Shown here: positions 35,440 through 46,935 of the stretch, piece after piece | How positions within the stretch are numbered: position 1 is the first letter of the stretch | Layout: the number at the start of each line of letters is the position of its first letter | Source: Distichodus sexfasciatus | Lineage: Eukaryota; Chordata; Actinopteri; Characiformes; Distichodontidae | NCBI GenBank assembly: GCA_032718565.1 | Contig: JAVGVS010000018.1 | Coordinates: 2,028,254-2,092,253, forward strand | DNA: 64,000 nucleotides | Direction: 5' to 3' | The notes under the pieces: model-generated | What the model was told of the DNA's origin: nothing | Database searches by the model: none | The model's input: only the letters and a program-made list of their open reading frames with translations | Program-made: the position numbers and the translations under genes

Positions 35440-36560
35440 GAAGGACATACTGTAACTCCTTCCGTAGTAATCAGGAAGAAACCTTGAGAGGAAGCAAGAC
35501 CTGGAAGGCGACCCCATCCATCTCTGGGGGACTGGATTGAGCTTGTGAATGGACAGTTTGTATGCAAGAATCTGTGTGAAAATGTTATATTTAAATTAGC
35601 ATTTAGTTCAATATTACATTTGCATTCACTTCAAGTTCACAAGTCCCTGCTGGACCCAGAGGGTGAGGTCTCTATAGAATCCAGAATCCAGGTAGCCCCA
35701 ACAAGAGGGCTTCCAGACGTCTGGCCACTCCATCGCCAACAAACATGAGGTAACATGAGAGTCATGGGACATCAGCACTAATCCCCCCTTTCATCTTTAA
35801 TCTCAAATGACCATGAACCCCAGATCTCATCTTGGCCTAGAAATAAAAATATCCAAAAGACTAACTAAAAAGGTAGGACTTAAGCCTTGAGGACTGTGGC
35901 GCTTTATCAGTAAATGGTCTTCTCCACAACGTGGTGTTCTTTATTGACTGTATTAATATAGGTCCTGTATCTTGCGGTCGGACTGACATACCAAGCTGCA
36001 AGGCCATTTAGACCTATATAACTCAAGAGTAGCATTTCATAGCCAACACAAAATGTAACACAAAACGCAGCTAGTGGAGTGATGATACAACTGGGGTTGT
36101 ATGATCATATTGTTTAGTGTTAGTGAGGACTCTGACTGCTGCATTATGTACTAGCTGGAGAACACATGAATGAGTTCTTCTGCATCTTGATAGACTGTTT
36201 CTTAATTTGGAAATATTTTGCATTTGGAAGATGGCAAAGTTTAAGCTCATGTCTATATTCTGACTTGGCTGATATACAGTATATATCCTAGCACAGAATC
36301 TTGTGGGATCTCATATTTGACCTTGATGTGTTTATTTTCACATACTGATAGCGATCAATTTGAACCAAGAGATTTCCACTCCCCTGATGACTTGGGGTTT
36401 AAGGGCCTGGCTCAGGGACCAATGATAGTAGTGGTAGAGGTAGGATATTCTTGGCCCAGATGCAACTAGACCACCATCACATCTGGAATCATTTGTTGGA
36501 ACATGATCTAATATACAAGTAGATGAATTTGAGGATGAGATTAAGGAAATCATTTCTGTC
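35440..36560 (+). repeat. Relic of an abundant teleost interspersed repeat
   Basis: The stretch starts with the familiar line AGGAAGAAACCTTGAGAGGA and continues past CTTAAGCCTTGAGGACTGTG, and GTATCTTGCGGTCGG. It reaches TGAGTTCTTCTGCATCTTGA at about 36,170-36,190. These lines occur in this order in a high-copy repeat of many fish genomes. Here it is heavily mutated, and no coding capacity remains. The ends are approximate and the class was not assigned. Confidence 0.45.
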
Positions 36561-37553
36561 TGTTGAACTGGAGTAAATGATGCAAATATTTCCTCAGTAC
36601 TGACAGCAGCAGCATTAATAGATCAAGCATCAGGGATAAGTGCTACAGTTCAATAAAAAAAATCTCTGGTCAAAAAATATAATTACCGATATTTCAATAA
36701 TTCAGTTTCAGCAATAGTCTGGTTACTGGTCAGTTTGAACACAATACTAAATAAAAATCCAGGACTGTTTTTTAATTTTTTATTTTTTATTTGCATAGAG
36801 AGATACACTGATTTAGCTCCTTTATGTGCCTTCTTATAGCTTCCCATAGTCTGTTTCCATTCTAATTTGAAAAAGCACTCAAAGAAAAAAATATGAAGTT
36901 TATATTACATTTTCTTAGGCCCTGCCTGCTCATGCAAAATCAGAAAAGACTCATTTATTGCCAAGTCTTGAACTTGTGGTCACAAAGGGCTGTGATATTT
37001 GCTGCCGTCTGCTTTGACAGCATGTCTCGCCAGTTTGCAGGCTTTGGAAAACACAATTTAGGAGGCTGTTACTCACAAGCCACAAAAAACTGGTTTGTGT
37101 CCTAACTTGCAGGACTGGGACACATTACGAAAGGCAAACCCACCCATTATTTTCCTGGAGGTTCTGGAAAATCATTTCTGTGCCTAAATTGCTGCTAGAA
37201 AATGTTTGGTTTCTCAGTTCTCTTGGAAACTGTCTCAGACACCAAACTGATTTTAGGACAAGCGTTTATACAGCAGACAAACCCTAAAATGTTATTAAAA
37301 TATGTCACACATTACATAATTTATTTACATAGTAATAATAGCAGACTTGTGTTGTCTTAACAAAAACAGATATGAAAATTATTATTTTAATACAATACTT
37401 TGTGACAGATGCAGTCATGAACATAATGCCTGGTCAAAACAAGGAAAAACACTTTCAGTGTCACTGAATGTCATCTTCTGATTGACAAACAGCATTCATT
37501 TGCATTTAATAACTTGAGTAGCTTCAATAGAATGTCCTTAGTAGGAGCTTTTT

Positions 37554-38597
37554 TCATGCGAATGTTTTCAGAGTTGATGAAAGATGTGACTGGATCGATC
37601 CACTCATTTTTTTCTTTCTGTTGGTTATTTGCTCAAAAACCTCTTTCACTTTCTTTCTGAAGTTCTTGCCCACTATCACATAGAGGATGGGGTTGAGCAC
37701 GCTGTTGCTCAGAGCTAGGTAAGTGAATATTTGGTTGCAGATGTCTAAGCCAATTTGGAGACTACATCCACTCAGAGCATTTAAGCGCACCAGGATATCG
37801 AGGAGAGTGACCAGGTGGAAAGGAATCCAGCAGATGAGGAAAGCCAAAAGAACTACTAGCACGAGCGTTGTGGCTCTTCTTTCTGTGTTTACAGCATTGA
37901 CTTTGTCCATCACTTGCTTTTGCAGAGCACGTATGATGTTCCAGGTGCAGTAGGAGATGACTGATACAGGGATGATAAAGCCTAGTAGAATCAGCAGGAT
38001 GTCGCAAGCTAGCTCCACTTCATGGCTGGGATAAATCAGTATGCAGGCGGTTACTGCATATTCCAGGATGTAGTCCATCTTCCTAAAATTGAGGGTTGGG
38101 ATGCTGAGGAGGATCCCCAGACTCCACACTGCTAAGCAGCTGAGTTTAGCATACCAGGACCGCCGCATTCTGCCATGGGACATAGCGTGCACCAGGGCCA
38201 CGTATCGGTCAGCACTCACCAGCACCAGGAAGTAGACGCTGCAGTACATGTTCATTTTGATGCCTGTGTTGACCAGACGACACATCAGTGATCCAAACTG
38301 CCACTCGAAACCATTGGCCACATTGATGGCCCAGAAAGGCAGGCAGGACATCAAAAGGAGGTCAGCCGCCGCCAGGTTACCCAGGTATATCTCAGCAACA
38401 GTGCAGGCTTTCTTATGGAGGTAAAAGACAAGTAGGACAAAGACATTTCCCAGAATCCCTAGAACACAGATGACAAACATGTACACTGGCTGCATGGTGT
38501 AGAGCCAGTCCCATGCTTCTGATTCAGGGCATTGGCTGTGGTTTGTGAGATTGTTTGGGAAGACTGAAGGTGTTGTTCCTAGGATTTCTGACTCCAT
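37554..38597 (-). CDS. bdkrb2: Bradykinin receptor, B2-like
   Basis: 347 aa. The N-terminus carries NLT and NHS glycosylation sites. The line KKACTVAEIYLGNLAAADLL is very close to human B2 (KSSCTVAEIYLGNLAAADLI). The DRY box is SADRYVALVHAMSHGRMR. TM6 reads ERRATTLVLVVLLAFLICWIPF and TM7 NSVLNPILYVIVGKNFRKK. These make it the best B2 candidate of the three. B2 receptors bind bradykinin and signal through Gq at the plasma membrane. An acceptor (TTTTCACAG) lies six bases before the ATG, and a noncoding exon ends at 40283 (GAAG|GTATGT), giving a 5' UTR intron of about 1.7 kb. No inactivating change was seen. Confidence 0.88.
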   Translation of the reverse strand: MESEILGTTPSVFPNNLTNHSQCPESEAWDWLYTMQPVYMFVICVLGILGNVFVLLVFYLHKKACTVAEIYLGNLAAADLLLMSCLPFWAINVANGFEWQFGSLMCRLVNTGIKMNMYCSVYFLVLVSADRYVALVHAMSHGRMRRSWYAKLSCLAVWSLGILLSIPTLNFRKMDYILEYAVTACILIYPSHEVELACDILLILLGFIIPVSVISYCTWNIIRALQKQVMDKVNAVNTERRATTLVLVVLLAFLICWIPFHLVTLLDILVRLNALSGCSLQIGLDICNQIFTYLALSNSVLNPILYVIVGKNFRKKVKEVFEQITNRKKKMSGSIQSHLSSTLKTFA

Positions 38598-39810
38598 TTG
38601 GTGACTGTGAAAAGATGTGAAGGGGTGGTAAAATTAGCAAACTTTCAAAAACATAATGCAAGTAATAATAATTTTAATAACATCATCCTGTCATATTGGC
38701 AAGCAGTGACACAGAATGTTAACAATGCAGAGATGACAGCTAATTATTTGTATTTATTAATTATTCAGGAGAGTAGAAGTGTAACACAACCAGTTGTGGT
38801 TTAATTTAATAAATAGAATCAGTAACCATAATGTGGAAGTGAGGTTTGTAGTTTAGAAATTACAACACAACAACAAATGGAAGCAAGTCATTATTTATGA
38901 TGAGATGAAAGCAAATCAGATACAGAAAGCCCTATCATGTGATTTTACACAAGACCATACAGATGAGATGGTTCCTTTAGACAGACTGAAGCTGAAACAT
39001 TAGAGGTTTTAAATGTTAGCTAATGGAGGATGTAATATGTTTAGTAAAGATGAGCAGAACATGTGTTCTAGGGTTGGGGTTACAGTTAGTCTAATTAGGA
39101 GAACATTCCAGTTTATTAAAGATAATAAAACAATGAATGAAAATTTCAGCTTTAATATTGACATTTTTAATTGGCAAGTCTTGATTTAATAACCAACGTT
39201 TGTGCTGGCTCAACCAAGTCCCCATTAAGTCAAACCTCTCAGAGAAAAAGTCTGGCCATCAGAGATTGGAGTCAATAAATACTCCTTTGACTATTGATCT
39301 TGATTTCACCTAAGGCTTTACATAGAATAAACAGGGAAAAACAGGGAGATTATAATTTTAACTGAAGAATTATTGCGACAAAATGTTCCGCCTATCTGAA
39401 TCACCCTCTTATCTTTTCATATTTAGAATGTTTTAAAGTTCTTATCTAAACCAGAGTTCCGGAGTAATTTCCTTTGGAATTAGTCTGTGAGGAGTAAATT
39501 GTTGATGACGGAAACAGCGGGAAAGTTCACATTTTTATCATGTTTCATCATTCCACTTTTGCCACATTTGTGTTCACTTCAGAAAAGGTAATACGTTTTG
39601 TTATGTGCTTGAACATCTAGACACTAATGTTCAGTATTGTATTTATGTCTCCAAAACATTTTAGGGTCTAAATAGGCAAGACAGTGGAAACTATAGATTT
39701 GTACCTGTTGTAATTACACAAATATAGGATTTGTAAAATGTTTCGTAAAGTGCTGTTTTACTGATGTAATCACACAACTCTTTAACATTCAAATCTCTTA
39801 TTTCTTTGTG

Positions 39811-39965
39811 GTATGCACTCAGTGGTAAAATACTTGACTCAATACCAAGTGATCATGAGTTCTGTTCAGCTGTACCTACCTGCTACCTATTACACCATCA
39901 GCAATGTGCCCCAGTGTAAATAGTTTAACTCGAAATTGCTTCAGGTAAAACAAGCTGTACCAAAA
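39811..39965 (+). repeat. Decayed tRNA-derived SINE
   Basis: CACTCAGTGGTAAAATACTT followed by ATCATGAGTTC resembles degenerate A and B boxes. The downstream text (AATGTGCCCCAGTGTAAATAG) fits the body of a fish SINE. It lies in the bdkrb2 5' UTR intron. Confidence 0.4.
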
Positions 39966-40282
39966 ACTGTAAATGTACTATACTGTAGAGCTACATGATA
40001 TATCCAAAGCTATTTTTATCAACATTTAAAAATATAGGTTTAAGAACGTTTTATTTACATGTTTCTACAACAGGCTCTTCTGTGAAATCTTAAAATGTCC
40101 TCAAAACATATCAATAATTACACACATACCAGTGTATGTAAAAAAAAGTCAAATGTAATAAATGTAATAAAGTGTTCAGACATTAAGACATAATTATGCC
40201 TCTATTAGAAAGATTCAGCCCCTATTGATGGTCAATCCATATAAAAGTTTTCTGAGCTCAGACACATGAAATCTGTACATAC

Positions 40283-40402
40283 CTTCGTTCCTCAAAGAGA
40301 TCCTCAAAGTGAATCCAGATGTGCCGGCTTCCTCTCCGGATGTCCTGCCACTTTCTCGCTCGCGTTTGAATGTGCACACCGCATGGTCTTATTCCTTTAT
40401 AA
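40283..40402 (-). promoter_or_regulatory. Putative bdkrb2 noncoding first exon and TATA box
   Basis: The donor GTATGT on the minus strand fixes the inner end of the exon at 40283. A TATA-like TTATAAAG lies at 40395-40402, so transcription probably starts near 40,365-40,372. The exon would be about 85 nt. This is inferred from motif spacing. Confidence 0.45.
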
Positions 40403-40753
40403 CAGTGAGTTGGACATTATGATGTCATTCCAAAGTGAAGCAATCTCTTCCCTCCTCATCTTATTCCTCCTTAAAAAGACAGCTTACTGGACCAAAGAAG
40501 AAAAGAAAGGGCTATTTGAATTTCTTGGAATAACAACAACAAAAAAAAAAACCCAACGTTTTTGGCTCAATATCTGTGTTTCTTCACTTTCCCCTCCTAG
40601 TCTTGACAGATTAACTGTTTAATTCCTTAGGTCATTTATTTTGAAGTCCTCACCCTTTTAAAGTCTGTTTAGATATCAAGCAGTTGTTGTTCACATTAAT
40701 TTTTGGCTGTAGGAAAAGGGTTGTTAAGCTTTAAAATAATACTGTGCAACAAT

Positions 40754-41851
40754 CAATGTTGGGCACATGACTTTAAAAAGTGATTAGTTATAGTTACTAG
40801 TTACATCTCCTGAAAAGAGTTAGTAACTGAGTTATTGCATTATAAAAGTAACTGGTTACCAGGGGAAGTTAATATGTTATACTTAAAGGAAAGAATGTTC
40901 AAATATGTCAAATAATTTGGAGTCCTATCTGCTATTAATAGAACTTTAAATTCAACTGTATGTTCAACTATTTATAATAAAACTGAATATTAAACAATAA
41001 GAACAATTACATAAACATTAACAACATTAAACAACAAGAATGACTCTAAATAGAATAAATTATTAACAGAAAACATTGCACACTAATCTACACTATTTGG
41101 ATGTTGCTGTAGGGCACTGTGAGACAAGACACGTATTCCAATGTAATACATTATTGTAGATTGTAGATGCTCGTTAAAACATTTACCAAAAATGATATCG
41201 TACTACTCTTTGTAGTGCAAAATAAGAAATCAAATCATCGCACAGCTTAGGCTGCTTGTTTGGCATGGCTCCATCTCCCTCATTCTTAGCAGAGTTTACG
41301 TTAGCCGCACCTGGGTTTGGGCTGTGATCAACACCGGCATTCTTGGCCACAAGTTTTGTAGAAGCGTGTGATAATGAAAGGAGCTTCATGAGATTAGAAC
41401 TGCGTACAACCAACGTAGAGAAACACTTTGTTCCTGGGCATGATGTACATTTCACATTTTCATTCTTGACTTTTATCTCAGTGAGATTTAAAAATGCTAC
41501 CATCCATTTCTCTGGGGTTGCCATTTCTGAGTGTGTCTCTTGGTTGTATGTGTGAGCCTCTGTGCGTGTGTTTGTGTGCCCAACTCTGCCTCTGGTTGGC
41601 TGATCATTAAATTTTACTCTTACTTAGTCAGTCATTATCACTTATTCGGTTAGCCCGACCTCAAAAGAAAGCTCATGTGGCTGAAAAGGCCTGTTCGGAT
41701 GAAAACTACTTAGTGAAAACTTAGCTCAGCTTAGTTGTAGTAACGCGGCACATTGATAACAGGATTATAACGATGGAAACCGTAATTAGTTAGATTACCC
41801 GTTACTGAAAAAATAACGCTGTTTATTTTAATACTCTCATTCCCAGCAGTG
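40754..41851 (-). mobile_element. Non-autonomous hAT element with transposase fragment
   Basis: The ends are CAATGTTGGG and CCCAGCAGTG, an imperfect inverted pair of the CAGTGTTGGG hAT type. They are flanked by GCAACAAT at 40746-40753 and GCAACAGT at 41852-41859, an 8-bp target duplication with one mismatch. The subterminal zones are rich in GTTACT/AGTAAC lines in opposite orientations, as in hAT elements. The inside holds only the first part of a transposase on the minus strand. Its length of about 1.1 kb indicates an internally deleted copy. Confidence 0.75.
41183..41524 (-). pseudogene. hAT transposase N-terminal fragment with degenerate BED finger
   Basis: 113 codons remain open. KWMVAFLNLTEIKVKNENVK is followed by CTSCPG and SSNLMKLLSLSHASTKL, a BED-type zinc finger. 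The two Cys are kept and the last His is kept, but the His usually found in SNLxxHL is Leu here. The remaining transposase (RNase H and dimerisation parts) is missing. It lies inside the element at 40,754-41,851. Confidence 0.65.
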
Positions 41852-42557
41852 GCAACAGTGTGACTTGATTTGCCATGTTACCCTAGAAATGTGGATTATA
41901 TGAAACTGTGTTGTTAAATTATTTTAGTGTTAATGTTAGCTAGTGTTAGTGTTGTTCATGTAAAAATATTGTATTGATGTGTTTTAAAAGATGATGAAAG
42001 GAGTATATGTGGTAGATTTCTTTTCTTTACCTCATTGTTTTACATTGGTTATGACTTATGAATATTTGACATTTGGGATATTTATTTTTAATGATGGCAA
42101 AAAGGAATTTTGCGCATTATGTTCCATTACTGATCCCTTTGAGAAGATGAATTATTGGCATTATTGTCTACACAGCTTGTCTATGTTCTGTATACATAGT
42201 TAATCCTAAAAGCATTTTCGATCTCTCAAGTGTTCCTGGAGTTCAAACTTGAGTAATTGCATTTAATTGTTTTTTAATGTACTGTGAAATGCACTCAATT
42301 GTCATGTGGCCATATTTCCATTAACCTATGACACACACTATATGCCTAAGTAGCTTCTTCAGCATTTTACACATGGCTTGTGTCTAAGCTTTGGAATCTT
42401 GATAAACATGATAGCATCAACAATGTTTTCTGACCTTTATTTTGTCACATATTTATAATGAACATGCATTATTAGTAAGAAGGCGTAGTCTACCAAAGTT
42501 TCAGTATTTAATGTTAAATTTTATCATAGAATATATCTTGGAGTCTGCTGTGATGTA

Positions 42558-43110
42558 CACTACCAGTCAAAAGTTTGGACACAACTTCCCATTCAAAGTT
42601 TTATTCTTTATTATCATGACTATTTACATTGTAGATTCTGACTGAAGGCACTATGAGTGAACATATTTGGAATTATGTAGTAAACAAAAAGTGTGAAATA
42701 ACCCAGAACATGTTTTATATCTTAGATTCTTGAAAATAACCACCCTTTGCTTTGATCACTGCTTTGCACACTCTTGCCATTCTCTCGATGAGCTTTATGG
42801 GGTAGTCACCTGAAATGGGTTTCCAACAGTCTTGAAGGAGTTCCCAGAGATGCTGAGCACTTGTTGGCCCTTTTGCCTTCACTCTGCGGTCCATCTCATC
42901 CCGAACCATCTCGATTGGGTTTGGTCAGGTGACTGTGGAGGCCAGGCCATCTGGCGCAGCACTCCATCACTCTCCTTCTTGGTCAAATAGCCCTTACACA
43001 GTTCATCCATAGTTTTGATGCCTTTAGTGAGAATCTACAATGTAAATAGTAATGAAAAGAAAGAAAAAACATTGAATGGGAAGGTGTGTCCAAACTTTTG
43101 ACTGGTAGTG
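42558..43110 (-). mobile_element. Internally deleted Tc1-like element
   Basis: It starts CACTACCAGTCAAAAGTTTG after TA and ends with the reverse complement (CAAACTTTTGACTGGTAGTG) before TA, at 43111-43112. Within the element, 42715-42909 keeps part of a transposase frame on the minus strand, with MVRDEMDRRVKAKGPTSAQH and ending KAVIKAKGGYFQESKI. The middle, including most catalytic residues, is deleted. TIRs of this sequence are common in fish Tc1 families. The intact TA duplication suggests transposition as a complete unit. Confidence 0.85.
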
Positions 43111-43112
43111 TA

Positions 43113-45707
43113 CTTTGAAATAGTACCTGCTATGGCAGTTCTATAAAGATCTAGAAATTGTGTGGATACCTTTTGGGAGTCTGGGCGCTCTGAGTAATAA
43201 TTTTAAACCTTTTTGCCAATACATTTACAGTAATATACAGCAGTTTTTCACGAAGTCACCGGGCGGAATGTGGGCGGGTCCAAATGGAACTTAAAATGCC
43301 AAGTCTCCAAACCACAGGAAAAACCCTGTGTCCAGACAGAGATGGTCACACTGACGTGTCTGCTCCAGGAAATACATGGATACAGCTGAGAAACTTGTTT
43401 TTAGAGACTTTTATTATACAGAGATCTCACATCAAGGGCCATGTGTCAGTTTTGCAAATGTCCTGATGGAAGTCTAATCGCCAGAAGCAATGCAGAAATA
43501 CGTAGTGCAAAATTACTGATGTAATAAAAGTCCAGTCATGGAGATGTGCCCAGTTTAAACGAATCAATGGGGTCATCTGAGATGCTATATCAGTTTGATA
43601 GCAAGTTCTATGGCTACAGGAGAAAAAGGTGGGCAAATGGCATGTCATGTGGGCAGTGATGGACTTATTCAGTGAGCAGATTGTTGATGAGGTGATTGCC
43701 TGGGTGTTTGGAATCAGCAGCAATCCTTCCATCTCTTGCTCTGGGGGTGAACAGATTTCTTAGTTATGGTTGCTAACAGTTAATGATCCTGTCAGCCGAA
43801 TGAATCAGTCGGTCTTGGAGACGCATGAGGCAGTTGGTTACCAGACTGTAATGAATAACATCACAACACTTTCAGTTCTGGGAGGGTAAAAGTTCACAGC
43901 AAATACTATTTTCAAGGGTTTAAAGGACAGAGGCATAAAGGAAATCAATGTGTATGAACCCATTAGCATTCTTTCTGTGGTATTGTCACTAGCATCTTGG
44001 TATTGTCAAAATGTGCTTAGTTACAGTAACTGAAATAATATAGTTTTGTATTGAAAAAACACAATGCACAATGCACTTTTGCTTTGCATAAACATTAAGT
44101 TATAGCCGATACCTTATCATATAAGTTACTGTAGGTTTGCATTAACCTCAAATGGCATATTTTGTCCATATTGCCATGTTTTCACTGATAAAAACACATG
44201 TTGCATGCTGCCTTTGTGATGTTGTAGTAAGCTTTGGCTAATGCTGGACAGCATTTAACAGGTTCTGCAAAATGCGATAATCAGCCAAGGTAAAAAGATA
44301 ATATTAACTACAGAGAATTTTACAGTGACACTATAGCTGTTTAATCTGTGATTTTATATATCTGCAACCACATTACTCACATTATTAGGAAGCGGCAGGT
44401 GTAACAGCATAACGACTTTCTCTCTAAATGACTCAAAGCACTGAAATACTGCGATATCAGTGTTGTCTAAACGTATATAAATAATTAAATATACAGAAGA
44501 TACATTTTGACCATCGTTGCATTGACATTAAATGATTCAGTGATATTTCCTTGTCTTTAAATTATTGGTGTAAAAAGCATGATGGTGCAGCAGGAAATGT
44601 GTGTTTACATTTGGTAGGTGACCATATGGTACTTGTGTGTGGAGTGGAGAGAACACAAAAATCGCACTTGTATGTGATTAAGCAATCACTAACAGGTTTT
44701 GCTCAAATGTTTTATTTTTGTATCAAGTAGGAAGTAAACACTTGACTGTGAGCCTTAGTCATGAGACCAAAGTAAATAGAGAAGAATAATAGTTCGCAAA
44801 CAACAAAAGCACCTTTACCCCCTTTTATTTTGAGGAAGTGTGTGTTTAGATCATTTTAGTTTCCCCATTTTGATGAAGCTGGATTTTTTCTTACAATACA
44901 ACTTAAATGCACACATGGGTTGTTTTTCCAAAGCTCTCACATTTTCCATTTCTAAGCCAGTCCTTGGTCCTGTTTTAATCTGTGTATAGCAGACTTGGTG
45001 TCTGTATTTACTCATGAATGTTTCTTTTTTTAAAACCCTGTGTCTAAAAGTAACCAGTGTATAATTGGTTTTTAGCTATGGCAGGCTTTATGGGACACCA
45101 TAACTTTCCATCCAAAACTGCAAACTGTTTACACATGGGGTCTTATATGCCTACATTTGAACAAAGGTGAAAAAATGGTGTTATATAACATAATCCTTGC
45201 TGGATCTGGGAACATAATGCAAATTTTTAAAAGGAATACCTATTCATAATATTTGCAGGGGGGAAATGATCATATTCCAAAAAATTTGCATTGGAAATAT
45301 TCTAAATTATAAATTAATTTGCATGTCCAGTGTTTGGCTGCTTAAAACAATGTGTGTGAAGAAAACTTAAAAATGTATCTAAAAGTAAACTGAATGCACT
45401 GGTTCCATTTGGTGGCATTTTACTGTTTTTGCCTGGAAAAGGGTTTTTCTCATTACCTTACGTTGCATTTCTCTCATACTTTCAGTGTAAATAATCAGCA
45501 ATCATACCTTTTCCTTTCACTCCTATCTTGCCTTTTCCCTTGGTACTAATAAAAGTTTGTATGGAGGCCTGTTCATATTTTAACCATCAGAACTACAGAA
45601 ATGCTGTGTTTTCACTATTTTTAGCATTATTTGGGAGATTGTAGACTTCCATATTATTTTTTTTACTCACATTACCTCTGTACCACACTAACAAGACCCT
45701 CTGCAGT
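43113..45707. other. Intergenic DNA between the deleted Tc1 and the inverted SINE
   Basis: About 2.6 kb of AT-rich sequence, with short open frames in several frames that have no recognisable domain. The 43,250-43,450 stretch is GC-richer than its surroundings. No repeat or RNA gene was recognised. Confidence 0.5.
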
Positions 45708-45922
45708 GAAAGTAAGTAATTATTTGTCATTGTGAACACACTACAGCACAGCACACAGTGCACCACAATGAAATGTCACCTCTGCATTTGACCCATCTGT
45801 GAAGGAGCAGTGGGCAGCTAACAGGGGCAGCGCCAAGGGAGCAGTGGGATGGTACCTTGCTCATGAGTACCTCAGTGGTAACTTTACCGATCTGGATTTG
45901 AACCGGCGACCTGCATTTAATA
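45708..45922 (-). repeat. tRNA-derived SINE, inverted copy
   Basis: This is the same family as 23,256-23,508, reversed. It starts with the conserved 3' part (ATTATTTGTCATTGTGAACA). It then passes ATGAAATGTCACCTCTGCAT and ACCTTGCTCATGAGTACCTC and ends in the B-box (GATTTGAACCGGCGACCTGC). The tRNA-like head beyond the B-box appears cut off. Confidence 0.7.
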
Positions 45923-46632
45923 ACGTCCACATAGTGGTGAGTTTTCTCCTTTTTCTTCTCCTTTTTGGGGGAAACTCAGCAGCATGCTAACTGTACGGTC
46001 AGTTTTTAAAATGTATTATCTATATGGATTATATGGACATTTTGCAATAAAATATTTTATTCCACCATGGTCATGGAAAAAAATGTAAATGTTTATAATA
46101 AAATATGCATAAAACTGTCCTCCCAGGTATTTGTTTGTGCTGAAGAACATCCTAATTTTCCACTATTCAGTCCAACTAAGTTGATTTCCAACCAAATTCC
46201 TCTGGGAGCATTTGAAAATAAACCGTCATTAATGCCACTGACGCCTTTCTACAAAGCTCATGTCCTGTGGCTGATGCTAAGGTCATCTGTGTTTACAAAG
46301 TGTAGCCCACACCAGACACTTGGAGTTACATAAAAAAGTCAACATAAACTAACAAGTCCCCATATTTTTGTGGTGTGATGTTTTGACAAGGCTGGGAAGA
46401 TGACGCCAGTCGCTTGGAGACTTCTTTTGCTTGTTCAAATGAAACATCTTTTAGAGGTTGCTTTGAGACCTTTGGAGGTTTGTGTCAAACCAGCACATTC
46501 TTACTGGTTTTGATGTTTCTGGATTCTCTTTAGAAGCACAGATTTGTGTGTCAATTTAGATTCCAGTGCCCTCTACTGGTGCTGACTAGATATTGAATAC
46601 ATAGATATTGAATCTGTATTATTAACTTGGAT

Positions 46633-46935
46633 TATTTATTCATTCATTATCTGAATCGCTTAATCCTAACTGGGGTCTACGGGCGCAAGGCGGGGCACAT
46701 ACACACACACACAATCACGCTTCCATTTACACCTTGCGGGGTCAATTTAGAGTCGCCAGTTAACCTACAGTGCATGCTTTTGGAGTGTGGGAGGAAACCA
46801 TAGCGCCAGGAGGAAACCCACGCGAACAGGGGTAGAGCATGCAAAATCCACACAGAAAGACCTTACAGCTGACCCAGGGATCGAACCCAGGTGTGACGCA
46901 GAAGCGCTAACCACTGTGCCACCGTGCCGCCCCTA
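46633..46935 (+). repeat. Teleost interspersed repeat, copy 2
   Basis: It shares the opening ATTCATTCATTATCTGAA and GCGCAAGGCGGGG lines with the copy at 22,484. It also contains the longer body: TCAATTTAGAGTCGCCAGTT, GTGTGGGAGGAAACCA, AAATCCACACAGAAAGACC and CGCTAACCACTGTGCCACCG. This order is typical of a widespread fish repeat. It is more complete than copy 1. Confidence 0.7.

Noticed and set aside
40266..40622. 118-codon plus-strand frame near the bdkrb2 promoter
   Set aside because: It spans the inferred minus-strand first exon and TATA box and ends in low-complexity sequence; no similarity seen.
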